From positions 186,001 to 250,000 of the forward strand of contig NZ_JANIDW010000003.1 of NCBI RefSeq assembly GCF_026385475.1: 64,000 bases of DNA. Reading direction: 5' to 3'. The notes below the pieces were generated by a model, which worked only from the letters and a program-made list of their open reading frames with translations, ran no database searches and had not been told where the DNA came from. Of this stretch, positions 36,467 to 46,369 are shown piece after piece (position 1 is the first letter of the stretch; each line of letters starts with the position of its first letter). Made by a program: the position numbers and the translations under genes. Source of the stretch: Bombella saccharophila (lineage in GTDB: Bacteria; Pseudomonadota; Alphaproteobacteria; Acetobacterales; Acetobacteraceae).

Positions 36467-37449
36467 GAATGGGTCATCCAAATAAAAAAGGCTAAGCTGA
36501 ATATGGCACTTACCGTGCCGAAAAAAAGGACCGAGGCAATTTCGCGCTCCATTATGTGATAACGCATGGCGAGAATGACATTGATAGCCGCACTCGGCAT
36601 CGCCATAGCAAGAACGCCTTCTTGCATGGTGAGAGTAGGGAGATGCCCAGCAAAGGCTAAAGCGCATACCCCAAGAGGGATGAGAAAATTACGCCCTAAA
36701 ACCATTAATCCTACAGAGAGGCTAAGGCGGACTTGCCGGGCGCATAACACTACGCCGGAGGCAAAGAGGGCCGTTCCCCCCGTGGCATGGCCGAGTAGTT
36801 GGAAGGCATGTGTGAGTGAAACGGGAAGGCCTATACCAAGCAATACGAGCAAGAAGGCCAGCATTGGGGCCCAGACAACAGGCTCTTTGCAGGAATGGAG
36901 GAGATGCCCGCCCAGTTCGCGCATGGTGGTATGCCAGCTATAAGGCCCTTCATGCTGACATTGTTGGCGTTGCTGGTCATGATTCATCAAAATGAGGGTC
37001 AGGGGGATTTGGCAGAGATTCATCACCAATGAGCCAACGGAGATTGGCACGGCACTGCTAGGGCCAAAGAGCTGCCCTAAAACGGGAATCCCAATAAAGG
37101 GGACAGAAGGGCCGGTGATTGTCATGGCGATGAGGGCTGCTTCGCTCTGTCTGCGCTTCATCACCCAACGGAGAAGGCAGAAAAGAACAACATAGATACC
37201 AAGCATCGCCACAAGAATGAGTCCCGCTAAAGGCCCAGCGGAGAGAATATGTGCGCGTGGTGTGCTGAGGATGGAGGTAAACAGAGCCAGCGGCAGGGCA
37301 TAAAGCATCACGAGGCGGATTAAGATGCTTGCCTGTTGGGAGTCAAAATCCCGCCGCCAAGCCGCCACATAACCCAGCCCTAATGTAATTAATATGGGCA
37401 GGATGGCATTTATAATTGTCAGGAAAAGGGCTGTTGTCATAGCGGCCAT
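36463..37449 (-). CDS. AEC-family (auxin efflux carrier-like) transporter
   Basis: About 328 residues and ten membrane helices in two groups of five, separated by a polar loop around residue 170 (NHDQQRQQCQHEGPYSW). The N-terminal LPILITLGLGYVAAWRRDFD and the final helices are typical. Bacterial AEC members move organic acids such as malate or malonate. Start at ATG 37449 (AGGA nearby); TTG at 37452 or ATG at 37440 are possible. First gene of the AEC-phosphatase-dehydrogenase operon. Confidence 0.88.
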   Translation of the reverse strand: MAAMTTALFLTIINAILPILITLGLGYVAAWRRDFDSQQASILIRLVMLYALPLALFTSILSTPRAHILSAGPLAGLILVAMLGIYVVLFCLLRWVMKRRQSEAALIAMTITGPSVPFIGIPVLGQLFGPSSAVPISVGSLVMNLCQIPLTLILMNHDQQRQQCQHEGPYSWHTTMRELGGHLLHSCKEPVVWAPMLAFLLVLLGIGLPVSLTHAFQLLGHATGGTALFASGVVLCARQVRLSLSVGLMVLGRNFLIPLGVCALAFAGHLPTLTMQEGVLAMAMPSAAINVILAMRYHIMEREIASVLFFGTVSAIFSLAFFIWMTHS

Positions 37450-37539
37450 CAATCCTGCCTTGGGGTGGAGAGATAACCCTATGATTTTTTGCAGAATAAG
37501 GGAAGGGAGCGTGTTTGCTCCCCCCCTATTGTTAATGGG

Positions 37540-40500
37540 TTACAGAGCCTCCCCCTCAGGAGAAAGCGAATAAGGGCCACCAGCCTGCACCTCAATTGTT
37601 AAGATTTGCTGGGTCGCGCTGACAGGGGGGCTATCATGTAGGGGTAAATCCGCTTCGCCTTTAGTCCAACGATGCGGCCCTGCTTCAATGATATCCCATC
37701 CCTCTAGCCCTCTATCGGTCAGGTGGCGTGTAATGATCGTCTCGCGCCCGCCATTCCAAAGTGATACTTGCCCGATGAGGATGCCGAGCTGCCGTCGGTC
37801 ATCCAAATGTGGCCCTACAGCTTCGGAGGGACGGAAAGTGCGCGAGCCAATCGTAACCTGCTGCGTATAAGCAGGGAGAGTAAAGAGGTAACGTCCTGCT
37901 TCATGCCGATGTGGGTAGAGTGTGGCACCATTTTTCAAACGGATATAGGGTGTAGGGTCTAATGTGGTTGCGTCGGCTTTATGCGTATGCGCAGGGCTTG
38001 TGAGGCCTAGCTTTGCCGCGCGAGCAGCAAACTTGTCATGCAAGGGCTTGACGAACTCTTGAGTAACACCCAGCGGAGCCGCGGCATTCTCATTCCAATT
38101 GAGTTGCTCTTGTTCGACCAAATGTAGGATGTTCGTATCATTTGCCTCATAGTGGTCTTGCAGGTCAGTATCAAGCCAGCTTTCTGTCAGCACATTATTT
38201 GCCCAAATAATGGAATGAGGGTCCGTTTTAATGTGATAATAATCATACTCTACTTGACTATGGTCATAGCGGATGGAGGTCCCATTGATGAGCATGCGAG
38301 CTGGGACGAAGTGACCTTCAAAATAGAAGCAATGCTCCGGTGTTACAGAGAGGTCTTGCTCAGGAAGGCCAGGGCCGAAGGCGTCTTTTGCTACAATAAC
38401 AGACCAACCGGCTAAATCTTCCGGTTGTGATGTGTTAACACGCGCACGACGCTGAATAACAGCTGTGATTGTGCGGGTTTCTTCATGCCCATTTTGATAG
38501 ATGCAAATCAGTTCGCCTTTACGTAGCCGTTCTACAGCTTTGTTGCCCGTAGGGGTACGGATCATACTCCCGGCGAGGAAACATTTTTCATAAATAAGAA
38601 CGGTATTGCCTTGCCCATCGTCATTAAGGACAAATCCGCCAGCATTGTAATTGCCTTTGAGGCTGAGTTGCCATGTTGTGGCACCAGACCCATTGGTTCC
38701 CCCCTCTGTAACAAAGACAGTGTTGCCTACAACGCTGGTGTGCCAGTTATCAGAGTATTTTAACCCCGCGATGCGAATACGGGCATTATACCCCATAGAG
38801 GTGTTAATGAGCGTTGCACCGGATTCTATAGTGAGCAAGCCACCGAGTTGATTAGGGTCGGCAGACCCATCGGCACCAAGAATGGTGGCCCCGGAGACAT
38901 AACCACCAGAGCTGACCATCGTATAGGGGTTTTGTGCATAAGGCCCATTGCCGGAATCGAAAGTGACAACTGTATCTAATGCTGTCCCGTTGGAGCCGAC
39001 GGCAAGTTCGTTATTGTTAGAGATACGGGCGCCACTTACCCAACCGCCGCTATTGACATCAATATGTTGAACCGAGGCCCCGGGCATCAGCACGCCAGAG
39101 GCGCCGCTCATGATGGTAAGACGGCTGATAAATGCACCAGATTGAACAGTTGCGTTACCGGCAGATAAAAACACGCTATTAATGTTAGCACCAGAATCAA
39201 TGATGCTGGTCGCCCCACTGACAGCAGAAAGAGTTTGTACCCCCGCCCCGCCGACAGGGATCTCCACCGTAGCTCCGTTGAGCATAATATTGGGGACAGT
39301 AGCCCCGCTGGAGAGAAGTACAGACCCCCCACGATTAACACCTAGTGCACTGACAACAGCCCCAGAGAGGATGTTCCCTGTTCCGCGGGAGCCAAGGGTG
39401 ATGGCATCAACTGTCCCACCAGTGTTAACAGAGACTACAGCACTATTAAGGCCAAGGGCGCTGGCTGTAATATTTGTTACATGGACGCCTGAATCAAGCG
39501 AGATGAGGCCGCCCGTTAGTTGGGCTGTGGCGCCATCTGCAACATAAGCCCCTGTTTGGAGGGTAACCGTGCCGTTACTGATGGGGGAAAAATTGCTGGC
39601 TGTCCCGCCAGAGCCTAAAATGAGCTGACCATTTCGTTGCGCCCCGGCTATAGAGGTTACTGCCCCTCCATTGACCATGACAGTCCCACCAAAGGCGGTG
39701 CTATTATTGGGGTCGTATCCGGCGATAGCCGCCCCAAGGGAGACGCCACTTTGTGTAAGTAAGCCTGTTCCGTTGGAGCCTGCGGCGTAAATAGCGGATA
39801 TAGTCGCCCCGGGGTTAGCGATAACCGTCCCCGCACTGGCAACAAGATAATCTGCCGTTACGCCAGAGACAGGTGCAAGGGTTTGGTTGCCATCATTGAG
39901 GGTCGCCCCACTATAGATGATAGCGCCAGGATCGATTGTCCCAGTACCGCCACTATTGATGACGAGGTTACCTGCGGTCCCCCCGCTATTGAGCAAAACG
40001 GTACCTTGATTATTAATCCTAACGGCAGAGCCTGTTCCTCCAGTGGCGATTTGGATGGTACCATTACTGGCTGCCCCAATTGTTGTGGCCATCCCGCCAG
40101 AAGAAATGACGATATTACCACTTGTAAAGGCAGAAAGATTGGAGCCAAGCGCCCCAGAAGAGAGGGTGATATTGCCTTGTTGGAGGACAGACCCACCGCT
40201 TATAAAACCAGCATTACTGACTAATTCTGTTCCGCCAGAGACAAGCGGGGCAAGAGCAGAGCCACCACTTAAGACGGTGCTGATGCCGCCTGAGAGAATT
40301 GTAGAGCGATTGGCTGAGCCATCCATACCGACAATCTCTGTCCCGCCGGAAGAGACGATGTCATCAAATGATGTCCCATTGCCATAATTAAAGGTTGAAG
40401 TAACGTACCCGGAATTAAGCCATGTCAGGTAGGTGCCGCCATTTACCATGAGGGTACCACCATTAACAGCAACCATCTTGCTGGTTGTACCGCCTGAGTT

Positions 40501-41235
40501 TAAGCCTGTTGCCCCACTTAGTACGGTGGACTGAGATGCTAGGCCATTACTAAGGATAGATTGTACCGCGCTTGACCCAACAAAGAGTTGATTAATGGAT
40601 GTCCCGTTGGAGAAAATGGATTGATGGCCACCAACAGTGCCCCCACTTGCAACCCCGCCATTTCCAACCGCGTAGAGACTGCCGGGATTGAATGTTCCCC
40701 CCAGCATGACGCCGCCACTTCCGTTGGCGGAAAACCCCTTTACAATGAAGTTTGTACCCCCGCCCCCAACGAGCGCATACCCTCCTGATCCAACAATAGG
40801 ATTAATGACGGTCCCAAAGCCTTTAACACTACCGACGTCATATTGATTATTCACTGAGGATGTTACGGCACCGGCAAAGATGGCCCCAGAAGAGCCCACA
40901 ACCCCACCGCTAATGACACCACCGCCAATAGCTTCGATAGAGGCGTTGGAGAGAGCCGTTGCCCCGTACATAACGCCTCTGAGGCCCGCAATAGCGAGGG
41001 AGCCGCCATCTACGGCAATACCGTTAGTCAATGTGTTGTTAATAGCGGCAACAAGAGAGTTGGTTACCGCCCCATTAGCCCCGCTAGAGCTGCCGCTAAC
41101 ATAATAGTTTGAGACATTGGAATTCACCCCACGCGTATCGCTACCGCCGCTGAGAACCTGCGTCCATCCAGCGGGTGCTTGGTTAACGCCAATAGGGGGT
41201 AGGTCATCATATCGAGAGTCGAAACTGTAAGCCAT
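37540..41235 (-). CDS. Giant beta-helix repeat protein with Hint (Hedgehog/intein) domain
   Basis: 1231 residues. Residues ~1-880 form a Gly/Ser/Thr/Asn/Val repeat region with units of about 15-25 residues built on V-x-S-G-G-T-type turns, as in AIDA-like adhesin stalks; it seems to contain no Cys. The first Cys, Cys885 in EKCFLAGSMIRTP, opens a Hint_2 domain with the block B motif TPEH (residues 965-968) and YYHIKTDPHSIIWANNVLTESW. A charged ~190-residue C-terminal part follows. There is no Sec signal peptide and no autotransporter barrel, so export and attachment are unclear. Hint domains can cleave before the Cys. GGAAGG lies 12 nt before the start. Confidence 0.9.
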   Translation of the reverse strand: MAYSFDSRYDDLPPIGVNQAPAGWTQVLSGGSDTRGVNSNVSNYYVSGSSSGANGAVTNSLVAAINNTLTNGIAVDGGSLAIAGLRGVMYGATALSNASIEAIGGGVISGGVVGSSGAIFAGAVTSSVNNQYDVGSVKGFGTVINPIVGSGGYALVGGGGTNFIVKGFSANGSGGVMLGGTFNPGSLYAVGNGGVASGGTVGGHQSIFSNGTSINQLFVGSSAVQSILSNGLASQSTVLSGATGLNSGGTTSKMVAVNGGTLMVNGGTYLTWLNSGYVTSTFNYGNGTSFDDIVSSGGTEIVGMDGSANRSTILSGGISTVLSGGSALAPLVSGGTELVSNAGFISGGSVLQQGNITLSSGALGSNLSAFTSGNIVISSGGMATTIGAASNGTIQIATGGTGSAVRINNQGTVLLNSGGTAGNLVINSGGTGTIDPGAIIYSGATLNDGNQTLAPVSGVTADYLVASAGTVIANPGATISAIYAAGSNGTGLLTQSGVSLGAAIAGYDPNNSTAFGGTVMVNGGAVTSIAGAQRNGQLILGSGGTASNFSPISNGTVTLQTGAYVADGATAQLTGGLISLDSGVHVTNITASALGLNSAVVSVNTGGTVDAITLGSRGTGNILSGAVVSALGVNRGGSVLLSSGATVPNIMLNGATVEIPVGGAGVQTLSAVSGATSIIDSGANINSVFLSAGNATVQSGAFISRLTIMSGASGVLMPGASVQHIDVNSGGWVSGARISNNNELAVGSNGTALDTVVTFDSGNGPYAQNPYTMVSSGGYVSGATILGADGSADPNQLGGLLTIESGATLINTSMGYNARIRIAGLKYSDNWHTSVVGNTVFVTEGGTNGSGATTWQLSLKGNYNAGGFVLNDDGQGNTVLIYEKCFLAGSMIRTPTGNKAVERLRKGELICIYQNGHEETRTITAVIQRRARVNTSQPEDLAGWSVIVAKDAFGPGLPEQDLSVTPEHCFYFEGHFVPARMLINGTSIRYDHSQVEYDYYHIKTDPHSIIWANNVLTESWLDTDLQDHYEANDTNILHLVEQEQLNWNENAAAPLGVTQEFVKPLHDKFAARAAKLGLTSPAHTHKADATTLDPTPYIRLKNGATLYPHRHEAGRYLFTLPAYTQQVTIGSRTFRPSEAVGPHLDDRRQLGILIGQVSLWNGGRETIITRHLTDRGLEGWDIIEAGPHRWTKGEADLPLHDSPPVSATQQILTIEVQAGGPYSLSPEGEAL

Positions 41236-41334
41236 GCAGGGGAGTGTCCTTCCAGCGAATACGGCAGAGTGGAATCACGCCCGTGCATGGTAAATCACCA
41301 ATTAACAAAACTCTACAAAAATGTATCTACTTGG

Positions 41335-41859
41335 CTAAAAAATAGTAGTGATGTTAGTTGTGCATCTATAAAAATGCTGCGGTTTATTTATGCTAAAGAA
41401 TAGAAGAAGCCCATCTTTGTTAGGGGCGTGGAATTCTATTTTCGTCCCTCCTTGTATGGTCATAGTGGAGAGCATGTTGTCTTGTAGCATAAGAGGGTGT
41501 GGAGTCTCTAAATCGTCACCCGGTGGTCCATCAGGATACATGCCCTTTAAGTAATCATCAGGGGATGGAATGGCGTGGTCATTAGAGTTAGGGGAGGTGA
41601 CAACGTCAAAGGTTAATGACCCACCTAAAAACATGACGATCATGTCATCGGTCTCTGGGAGGGTTAGTAGGAAATGCCGTCCCGTGGGGATAAGGCAAAG
41701 CTCTGCCTGGTAACCATTGCGCCGGTATAAGGTGATGGTTGTGATCCCATCTTTATGGCATGTGGGTTGATGCAATGGGATGCGACGTAATCCGGGGCCG
41801 GCGGGGGAGAGGAACCATTGACGGAAAGCGTCTAGGCTTTCGATGATAGGCTGGGTCAT
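41335..41859 (-). CDS. Unrecognised 174-residue protein upstream of the Hint giant
   Basis: No signal peptide and no membrane helix. The central part (TGRHFLLTLPETDDMIVMFLGGSLTFDVV) looks like a beta-rich, possibly cupin-like barrel, and the C-terminus (KDGLLLFFSINKPQHFYRC) also reads as strands. Three Cys are present. It is 99 nt upstream of the Hint gene on the same strand and may be co-transcribed. It could be a cytosolic partner or regulator of the giant protein; this is inference. Confidence 0.6.
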   Translation of the reverse strand: MTQPIIESLDAFRQWFLSPAGPGLRRIPLHQPTCHKDGITTITLYRRNGYQAELCLIPTGRHFLLTLPETDDMIVMFLGGSLTFDVVTSPNSNDHAIPSPDDYLKGMYPDGPPGDDLETPHPLMLQDNMLSTMTIQGGTKIEFHAPNKDGLLLFFSINKPQHFYRCTTNITTIF

Positions 41860-41921
41860 CCCGTTATGTCCTAGAGAAAGATGTTGCTTTTGCCTCTATG
41901 GCGTTTTGCGCGCGAGAGAGT

Positions 41922-42259
41922 TGGTGTCCGCGGGGGGATTCGAACCCTCGACCCCAGGATTCATACCACTTCGATTTTCATCGCCAGGCCCTTTCCGCAA
42001 CATAGGAGGGGCTGTTCGTGGTCTGGACTGTCTCTTCACCACAGGGAGGCCCTGCCGCGGTGTCGCCCGTACAGTCTCTACACCTTCCTGCGTCATCCAG
42101 AAGAATGAGGCAGGCTTGGCTCGGGATTGGCATAGCCCCTTAAATTTTTAAAGAGGCTTTAGCGTTCCCCGAATTTGAGCGAATTCACCGGATGGTTTGC
42201 CAGCCCGGTGCCCAATTAACTTAGGAATCCTGTGCTCTATCCTGCTGAGCTACGCGGAC
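41922..42259 (-). tRNA. tRNA-Arg (anticodon CCT) interrupted by a group I intron
   Basis: The 5' exon is 42259-42223 (37 nt) and the 3' exon 41961-41922 (40 nt, CCA encoded). Joined, they give a 77-nt tRNA: acceptor GTCCGCG/CGCGGAC, D arm GCTC/GAGC, anticodon stem CAGGA/TCCTG, loop TTCCTAA and T loop TTCGAAT. The T stem has one A-C mismatch. The 261-nt gap falls directly 3' of the anticodon. A possible upstream promoter on the minus strand is TTGCGA (42298-42293) with TAGGCA (42275-42270), spacing 17. Confidence 0.93.
41962..42222 (-). ncRNA. Group I intron in tRNA-Arg(CCT)
   Basis: 261 nt, inserted after U36 of the anticodon CCU and ending in G. The exon CCU can pair with GGG about 12 nt into the intron, giving a 3-bp P1 with the required U-G pair. 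Core elements of the tRNA-type (IC3-like) introns are readable: CAAATTCGGGGAA..CTAA (42177-42156), AATCCCGAGCCAAGC (42128-42114), GAAGGTGTAGAGACT..ACGGG..ACACC (42087-42059), and TGGTGAAGAGACAGTCCA (42041-42024). No homing endonuclease gene is inside. It is expected to self-splice with guanosine. Confidence 0.92.
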
Positions 42260-42494
42260 ACGCAGGCTCTGCCTAGCGGCTTTTTTACGCTTTCGCAAGC
42301 CTGTCTATGCAGCATAGCCCTTGGCCTGTGAGGGTGAGCGCGATATGAAGGGGGACGTTTGGATCATTTATGATCGCTAGGCTTCCATCTCTGCCATGTT
42401 GGAAGCTTTGTTTGAGACCGGCCCTGGCACGGCCTTTGCAGGTTTGCTCATGTTAATGTCATCATCGCGTTCAGCCTTTCGCTCTTTTGTCTCT

Positions 42495-42989
42495 ATGTGC
42501 AATATGCCGCGTTATGCGGTGTTACCTCTTGTGGCATTATTGGCTGTTGGTGGTCTGGCAGGGTGTGGTGGTGATAAACGCAATCCATCTTCTTTAGCCG
42601 TACCACGCAATCACCTGTTAGGGGTGGATCGTGGTGCACAAGGGGGTGATGACCAGCTTCGCGGTGGGGTAAATGCTTATCTCTGGCGTGGGGCGATTGA
42701 TACGCTCTCCTTCATGCCGATGGCCTCTGCTGATGCGCAGGGGGGTGTTATCCTTACAGATTGGTATCAGCCAGCGGGTGCGCAGGATGAGCGTTTTAAA
42801 ATCGCAGCTTATATTCTGGACCGCCGGTTACGCTCTGATGCGCTCCGTCTGAGTGTCTTCCGTCAGACGCGCCTTAATGGGGGGGAATGGCAGGATGCCC
42901 CCGCTGCACCGAACACAGCGTCGGATATTACAGCGCGTATTTTGGAGCGTGCGCGTCAGTTACGCGCTGAAAATGGCGGCGGGAAGTAA
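42495..42989 (+). CDS. DUF3576-type lipoprotein
   Basis: About 164 residues with the start at 42495 or 42504; a longer in-frame form from 42396 adds 33 non-signal residues. Signal peptide YAVLPLVALLAVGGLAGC with a clear lipobox. The mature part contains NAYLWRGAIDTLSFMPMASADAQGG-like sequence and DWYQPAGAQDERFKIAAYIL, typical of a conserved alphaproteobacterial lipoprotein found before leuS. Its role is unknown, probably in the envelope. It precedes leuS by 9 nt. Confidence 0.85.
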   Translation: MCNMPRYAVLPLVALLAVGGLAGCGGDKRNPSSLAVPRNHLLGVDRGAQGGDDQLRGGVNAYLWRGAIDTLSFMPMASADAQGGVILTDWYQPAGAQDERFKIAAYILDRRLRSDALRLSVFRQTRLNGGEWQDAPAAPNTASDITARILERARQLRAENGGGK

Positions 42990-42998
42990 GAGACATTT

Positions 42999-45608
42999 AT
43001 GAGCGATAAAACAGCCAGCAATATCGCCGAGGCCGGCTTTGACTTCCATGCGCGGGAGCCACATTGGCAAGCCCGTTGGGCTGAGGCGGAGACCTTCCAT
43101 GTGCCGGATGTACCGCCAGCCGAGAAGCCCAAATATTACGTGCTGGAGATGTTCCCGTATCCTTCCGGGCAGCTCCATGTAGGGCATGTGCGTAATTATA
43201 CGCTGGGTGATGTCGTAGCACGTTATAAGCGCGCACGGGGTTATGCCGTGTTGCACCCTATGGGGTGGGATGCGTTTGGCCTCCCAGCGGAGAATGCCGC
43301 GCGGGAACGTGGGGTGCATCCGGGTACATGGACATTGCAAAATATCGCCACCATGCGCGGCACGTTGCAACGGCTAGGCTTCTCGCTGGATTGGAAGCGA
43401 GAGATCGCTACATGCTTGCCGGATTATTACGGCCAGCAGCAAAAGCTCTTTCTCGATATGTTGGCAGCGGGTTTGGTAGAACGGCGCGATTCGTCAGTGA
43501 ATTGGGACCCGGTGGACCAGACCGTTTTGGCCAATGAGCAAGTCGTGGATGGGCGCGGTTGGCGGTCTGGCGCGTTGGTGGAGAAAAAGACGCTCTCCCA
43601 ATGGTTCCTCAAAATTACCGATTTTGCTGAACCCCTTTTGGAGGGGCTGAAAACACTTGATAAATGGCCAGAGCGTGTCCGCACCATGCAGGAGCGTTGG
43701 ATTGGCCGTTCTGAAGGGGCGCGGATTCGCTTCAGCCTGCATAATCCTCCGCAAGGCTATGATGTGGATGGCGATTCCATTGAGGTTTTCACCACCCGTC
43801 CTGATACGCTCTTTGGGCTAAGCTTTATCGGTATTGCAGCGGATCATCCCTTGGCGCGTAAGATTGCGGCGGGCAATGCTGAGGCGCAGAGCTTTATTGA
43901 GGAGTGCCAGAGAGTTGGCACGTCCGAAGAAGCGTTAAGCACGATGGAAAAACGCGGCTTTGATACGGGCCTGCGTGTGGTGAACCCATTGAACCCAGAG
44001 CAAACCGCCCCGGTCTGGATCGCTAACTTCGTGCTGACAGAATATGGCACGGGTGCTGTGTTCGGGTGCCCCTGTGGGGACCAAAGAGACCTCGATTTTG
44101 CGCGTAAATATGGGTTGGATGTCCCTTCCGTTCTGCTGCCTGCAGGTGAGGAAGAAGCGACGTTTAAGGTCGGGAAGAAGGCCGTCACAGGTGAGGCCAC
44201 GCTTTATAATTCCGGCTTTTTGAGCGGTAAGACGACCAAAGAGGCGATTCGTGCAGCTATTGCGCGGGTGGAGGAGCTTGGCGTTGGGCAGGGTGTAACT
44301 AATTGGCGTTTGCGCGATTGGGGTATTTCTCGCCAGCGTTATTGGGGCTGCCCCATCCCTATCATCTACTGTCCATCTTGTGGTGCGGTCCCCGTGCCAG
44401 AGGCAGAATTGCCGGTGACCTTACCAGAGGATGTCAGTTTTGACGTACCGGGCAATCCGCTAGATCATCATCCAACATGGAAGCATGTTGCTTGCCCTAA
44501 ATGTGGGGCAGAGGCGCAGCGGGAAACTGATACATGCGATACGTTTGTTGATAGCTCATGGTATTTCGCCCGCTTTACCGCCCCACAGGCCAAAACACCG
44601 ACAGAGCGTAAGGCTGTTGATGGCTGGCTTGCGGTGGACCAATATATTGGCGGCATTGAGCATGCGATTTTGCATCTTCTTTATGCACGCTTCTTCACGC
44701 GCGCGATGAAGAAGACTGGCCATCTAGATGTGAGCGAGCCTTTTGCTGGCTTGTTTACGCAAGGGATGGTCACTCATGAGAGCTATCGTGATGGAAACCA
44801 ATGGCTATATCCTGATGAGGTCGAGCAGCGCGGCGCTGAAGTTGTGCGGAAGGATAACGGCAAAGCCGTGACGGTTGGACGCTCGGAGAAGATGTCCAAA
44901 TCCAAGCGTAATACGGTCTCGCCTGTGGAGATTATCGAGCGTTACGGGGCTGATACAGCGCGGTGGTTTGTGCTTTCCGATAGTCCGCCAGAGCGTGATA
45001 TGGAGTGGACAGCAGCCGGTGTGACGGCGGCCGGACGTTTTATGCAACGTCTGTATCGGTTGGTTCAGACGGTTGCTGCGCAGGATGATCCTCATGCCGC
45101 GCATGATACGGCAGGGGATGAGTTGCGCCATGTGACTCATCGCACCATTGTCGCAGTGACGGAGGCATTGGAAGGCTTTACGCCGAATGTGGCTGTTGCG
45201 CGTCTGCATGAGCTGGCCTCGGCACTGGGTGAGGCCACTGGCCATGAGGAGGGCCTTCCCGCAGCGCGGCGTGAGGCTGCTTATGTGCTGGTGATGTTGA
45301 TCTCTCCTATGATGCCGCATCTGGCAGAGGAATTAATGTCCCTCTTAGAGCCAGAAGGCCCCATGGTTGTGGAGCGGCCTTGGCCGGAGGCAGATGAGAG
45401 CTTACTGGCGGTAAAAAAAGTCACGATTGCTGTACAAGTGCTTGGTAAGCTGCGTGGGACGATTACATGCGCCCCTGATGAAGCCAAAGAGGTTGTTATC
45501 GCGCAAGCCAAGGATGAGCCAAATGTGGCAAAGGCTTTGGCAGGCAAGCGGATTGTTAAGGAAATCCACGTGCCAAACCGCATTGTTAATTTCGTGGTAG
45601 CAGGGTGA
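42999..45608 (+). CDS. leuS: Leucyl-tRNA synthetase
   Basis: 869 residues, full class I enzyme. HIGH motif in [19 protein letters not shown], an editing (CP1) domain in the middle, zinc-binding-like Cys pairs ([21 protein letters not shown]), and KMSKS in [14 protein letters not shown]. It charges tRNA-Leu. In an apparent operon with the DUF3576 lipoprotein, lptE and holA. Confidence 0.97.
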   Translation: MSDKTASNIAEAGFDFHAREPHWQARWAEAETFHVPDVPPAEKPKYYVLEMFPYPSGQLHVGHVRNYTLGDVVARYKRARGYAVLHPMGWDAFGLPAENAARERGVHPGTWTLQNIATMRGTLQRLGFSLDWKREIATCLPDYYGQQQKLFLDMLAAGLVERRDSSVNWDPVDQTVLANEQVVDGRGWRSGALVEKKTLSQWFLKITDFAEPLLEGLKTLDKWPERVRTMQERWIGRSEGARIRFSLHNPPQGYDVDGDSIEVFTTRPDTLFGLSFIGIAADHPLARKIAAGNAEAQSFIEECQRVGTSEEALSTMEKRGFDTGLRVVNPLNPEQTAPVWIANFVLTEYGTGAVFGCPCGDQRDLDFARKYGLDVPSVLLPAGEEEATFKVGKKAVTGEATLYNSGFLSGKTTKEAIRAAIARVEELGVGQGVTNWRLRDWGISRQRYWGCPIPIIYCPSCGAVPVPEAELPVTLPEDVSFDVPGNPLDHHPTWKHVACPKCGAEAQRETDTCDTFVDSSWYFARFTAPQAKTPTERKAVDGWLAVDQYIGGIEHAILHLLYARFFTRAMKKTGHLDVSEPFAGLFTQGMVTHESYRDGNQWLYPDEVEQRGAEVVRKDNGKAVTVGRSEKMSKSKRNTVSPVEIIERYGADTARWFVLSDSPPERDMEWTAAGVTAAGRFMQRLYRLVQTVAAQDDPHAAHDTAGDELRHVTHRTIVAVTEALEGFTPNVAVARLHELASALGEATGHEEGLPAARREAAYVLVMLISPMMPHLAEELMSLLEPEGPMVVERPWPEADESLLAVKKVTIAVQVLGKLRGTITCAPDEAKEVVIAQAKDEPNVAKALAGKRIVKEIHVPNRIVNFVVAG

Positions 45609-45622
45609 GTAAGAGGGGCTGG

Positions 45623-46369
45623 ATGAGCAATATGTGCCAAATGCAGCGTATTATACGCGGAGGGCTTGTTATTCTTGCCGCAGGCTTAGGGATTACGAGC
45701 CTTGGGGCATGTGGCTTCCAGCCTCTTTATGGCAAGCAATCAGCTCAGAAAGAAGCTGCGGTTAATGACCAGCTGAAGAATGTCTTCGTTGCGAACATTC
45801 CCAGCCGTTTTGGGCAGGAGATACGCCTTGCTCTGCAAAAAGAAATGGCCGGGGATGGGCCAGAGCGGCCAGAAGGCTATGTGCTGCGTGTGAGTGCGAC
45901 AGCCTCGTTAGAATCAGTTGATGTGCATGAAGATAACACATCTGGTCGGACGCGCGGTGTTGGTTGGGCGGATTGGCGTTTATATCGTGTCGGAGACATG
46001 GATAACGTTTTAGCACGTGGTTATGCTCGGACGATGGATGGCTATAATATGTATATTGAGCAATATTTTGCTCAAACCTTAAATAACGAGACGCTCTATA
46101 AACGGATTGGCGAAAATCTCGCTCATGAGATCACCATGCAAGTAGCGGTGTGGTTTAAGGCGCATCAATCCCTTGGGCAGGAGAAATCCATTCGTCCCGG
46201 GCGTGACCCTTATTTGGACCGTCTGCCAGGGATTCAACGGACAGATATGCAGAATCTGGGGGTGGATGGCTTCCCTGCGAGTATGACGGGGCGTAGTAGC
46301 AATAGCGTTACAACCTCGACAGGTGAGGATAGCCGCCACCTACAGGAGGAAGAGGATAACGGCCTGTGA
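45623..46369 (+). CDS. lptE: LPS-assembly lipoprotein LptE
   Basis: 248 residues with the start at 45623 (AGGGG upstream); a GTG at 45605 overlapping the leuS stop is the alternative. Signal peptide with lipobox LGAC, then CGFQPLYGK, the LptE hallmark just after the lipidated Cys. LptE plugs the LptD barrel that inserts lipopolysaccharide into the outer leaflet. The C-terminal ~40 residues are a Ser/Thr/Glu-rich tail. Overlaps holA by GTGA. Confidence 0.88.
   Translation: MSNMCQMQRIIRGGLVILAAGLGITSLGACGFQPLYGKQSAQKEAAVNDQLKNVFVANIPSRFGQEIRLALQKEMAGDGPERPEGYVLRVSATASLESVDVHEDNTSGRTRGVGWADWRLYRVGDMDNVLARGYARTMDGYNMYIEQYFAQTLNNETLYKRIGENLAHEITMQVAVWFKAHQSLGQEKSIRPGRDPYLDRLPGIQRTDMQNLGVDGFPASMTGRSSNSVTTSTGEDSRHLQEEEDNGL

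Noticed and set aside
38152-41104. Several antisense ORFs inside the Hint gene
   Set aside because: They arise from the stop-poor complement of the Gly/Ser/Thr repeats; none has a ribosome site or recognisable domain.
41922-41961. Orphan 3' half of a tRNA, as in a pseudogene or att remnant
   Set aside because: The matching 5' half lies upstream and the two are separated by a readable group I intron.
41843-42151. Open reading frames across the tRNA-Arg region giving GGFEPSTPG-like peptides
   Set aside because: These are translations of the tRNA and intron; the GFEPSTPG pattern is a well-known artefact of reading the T arm.
37540-42259. Genomic island integrated at the tRNA-Arg gene and carrying the Hint protein
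   Set aside because: No integrase and no second copy of the tRNA 3' end were seen in the window.
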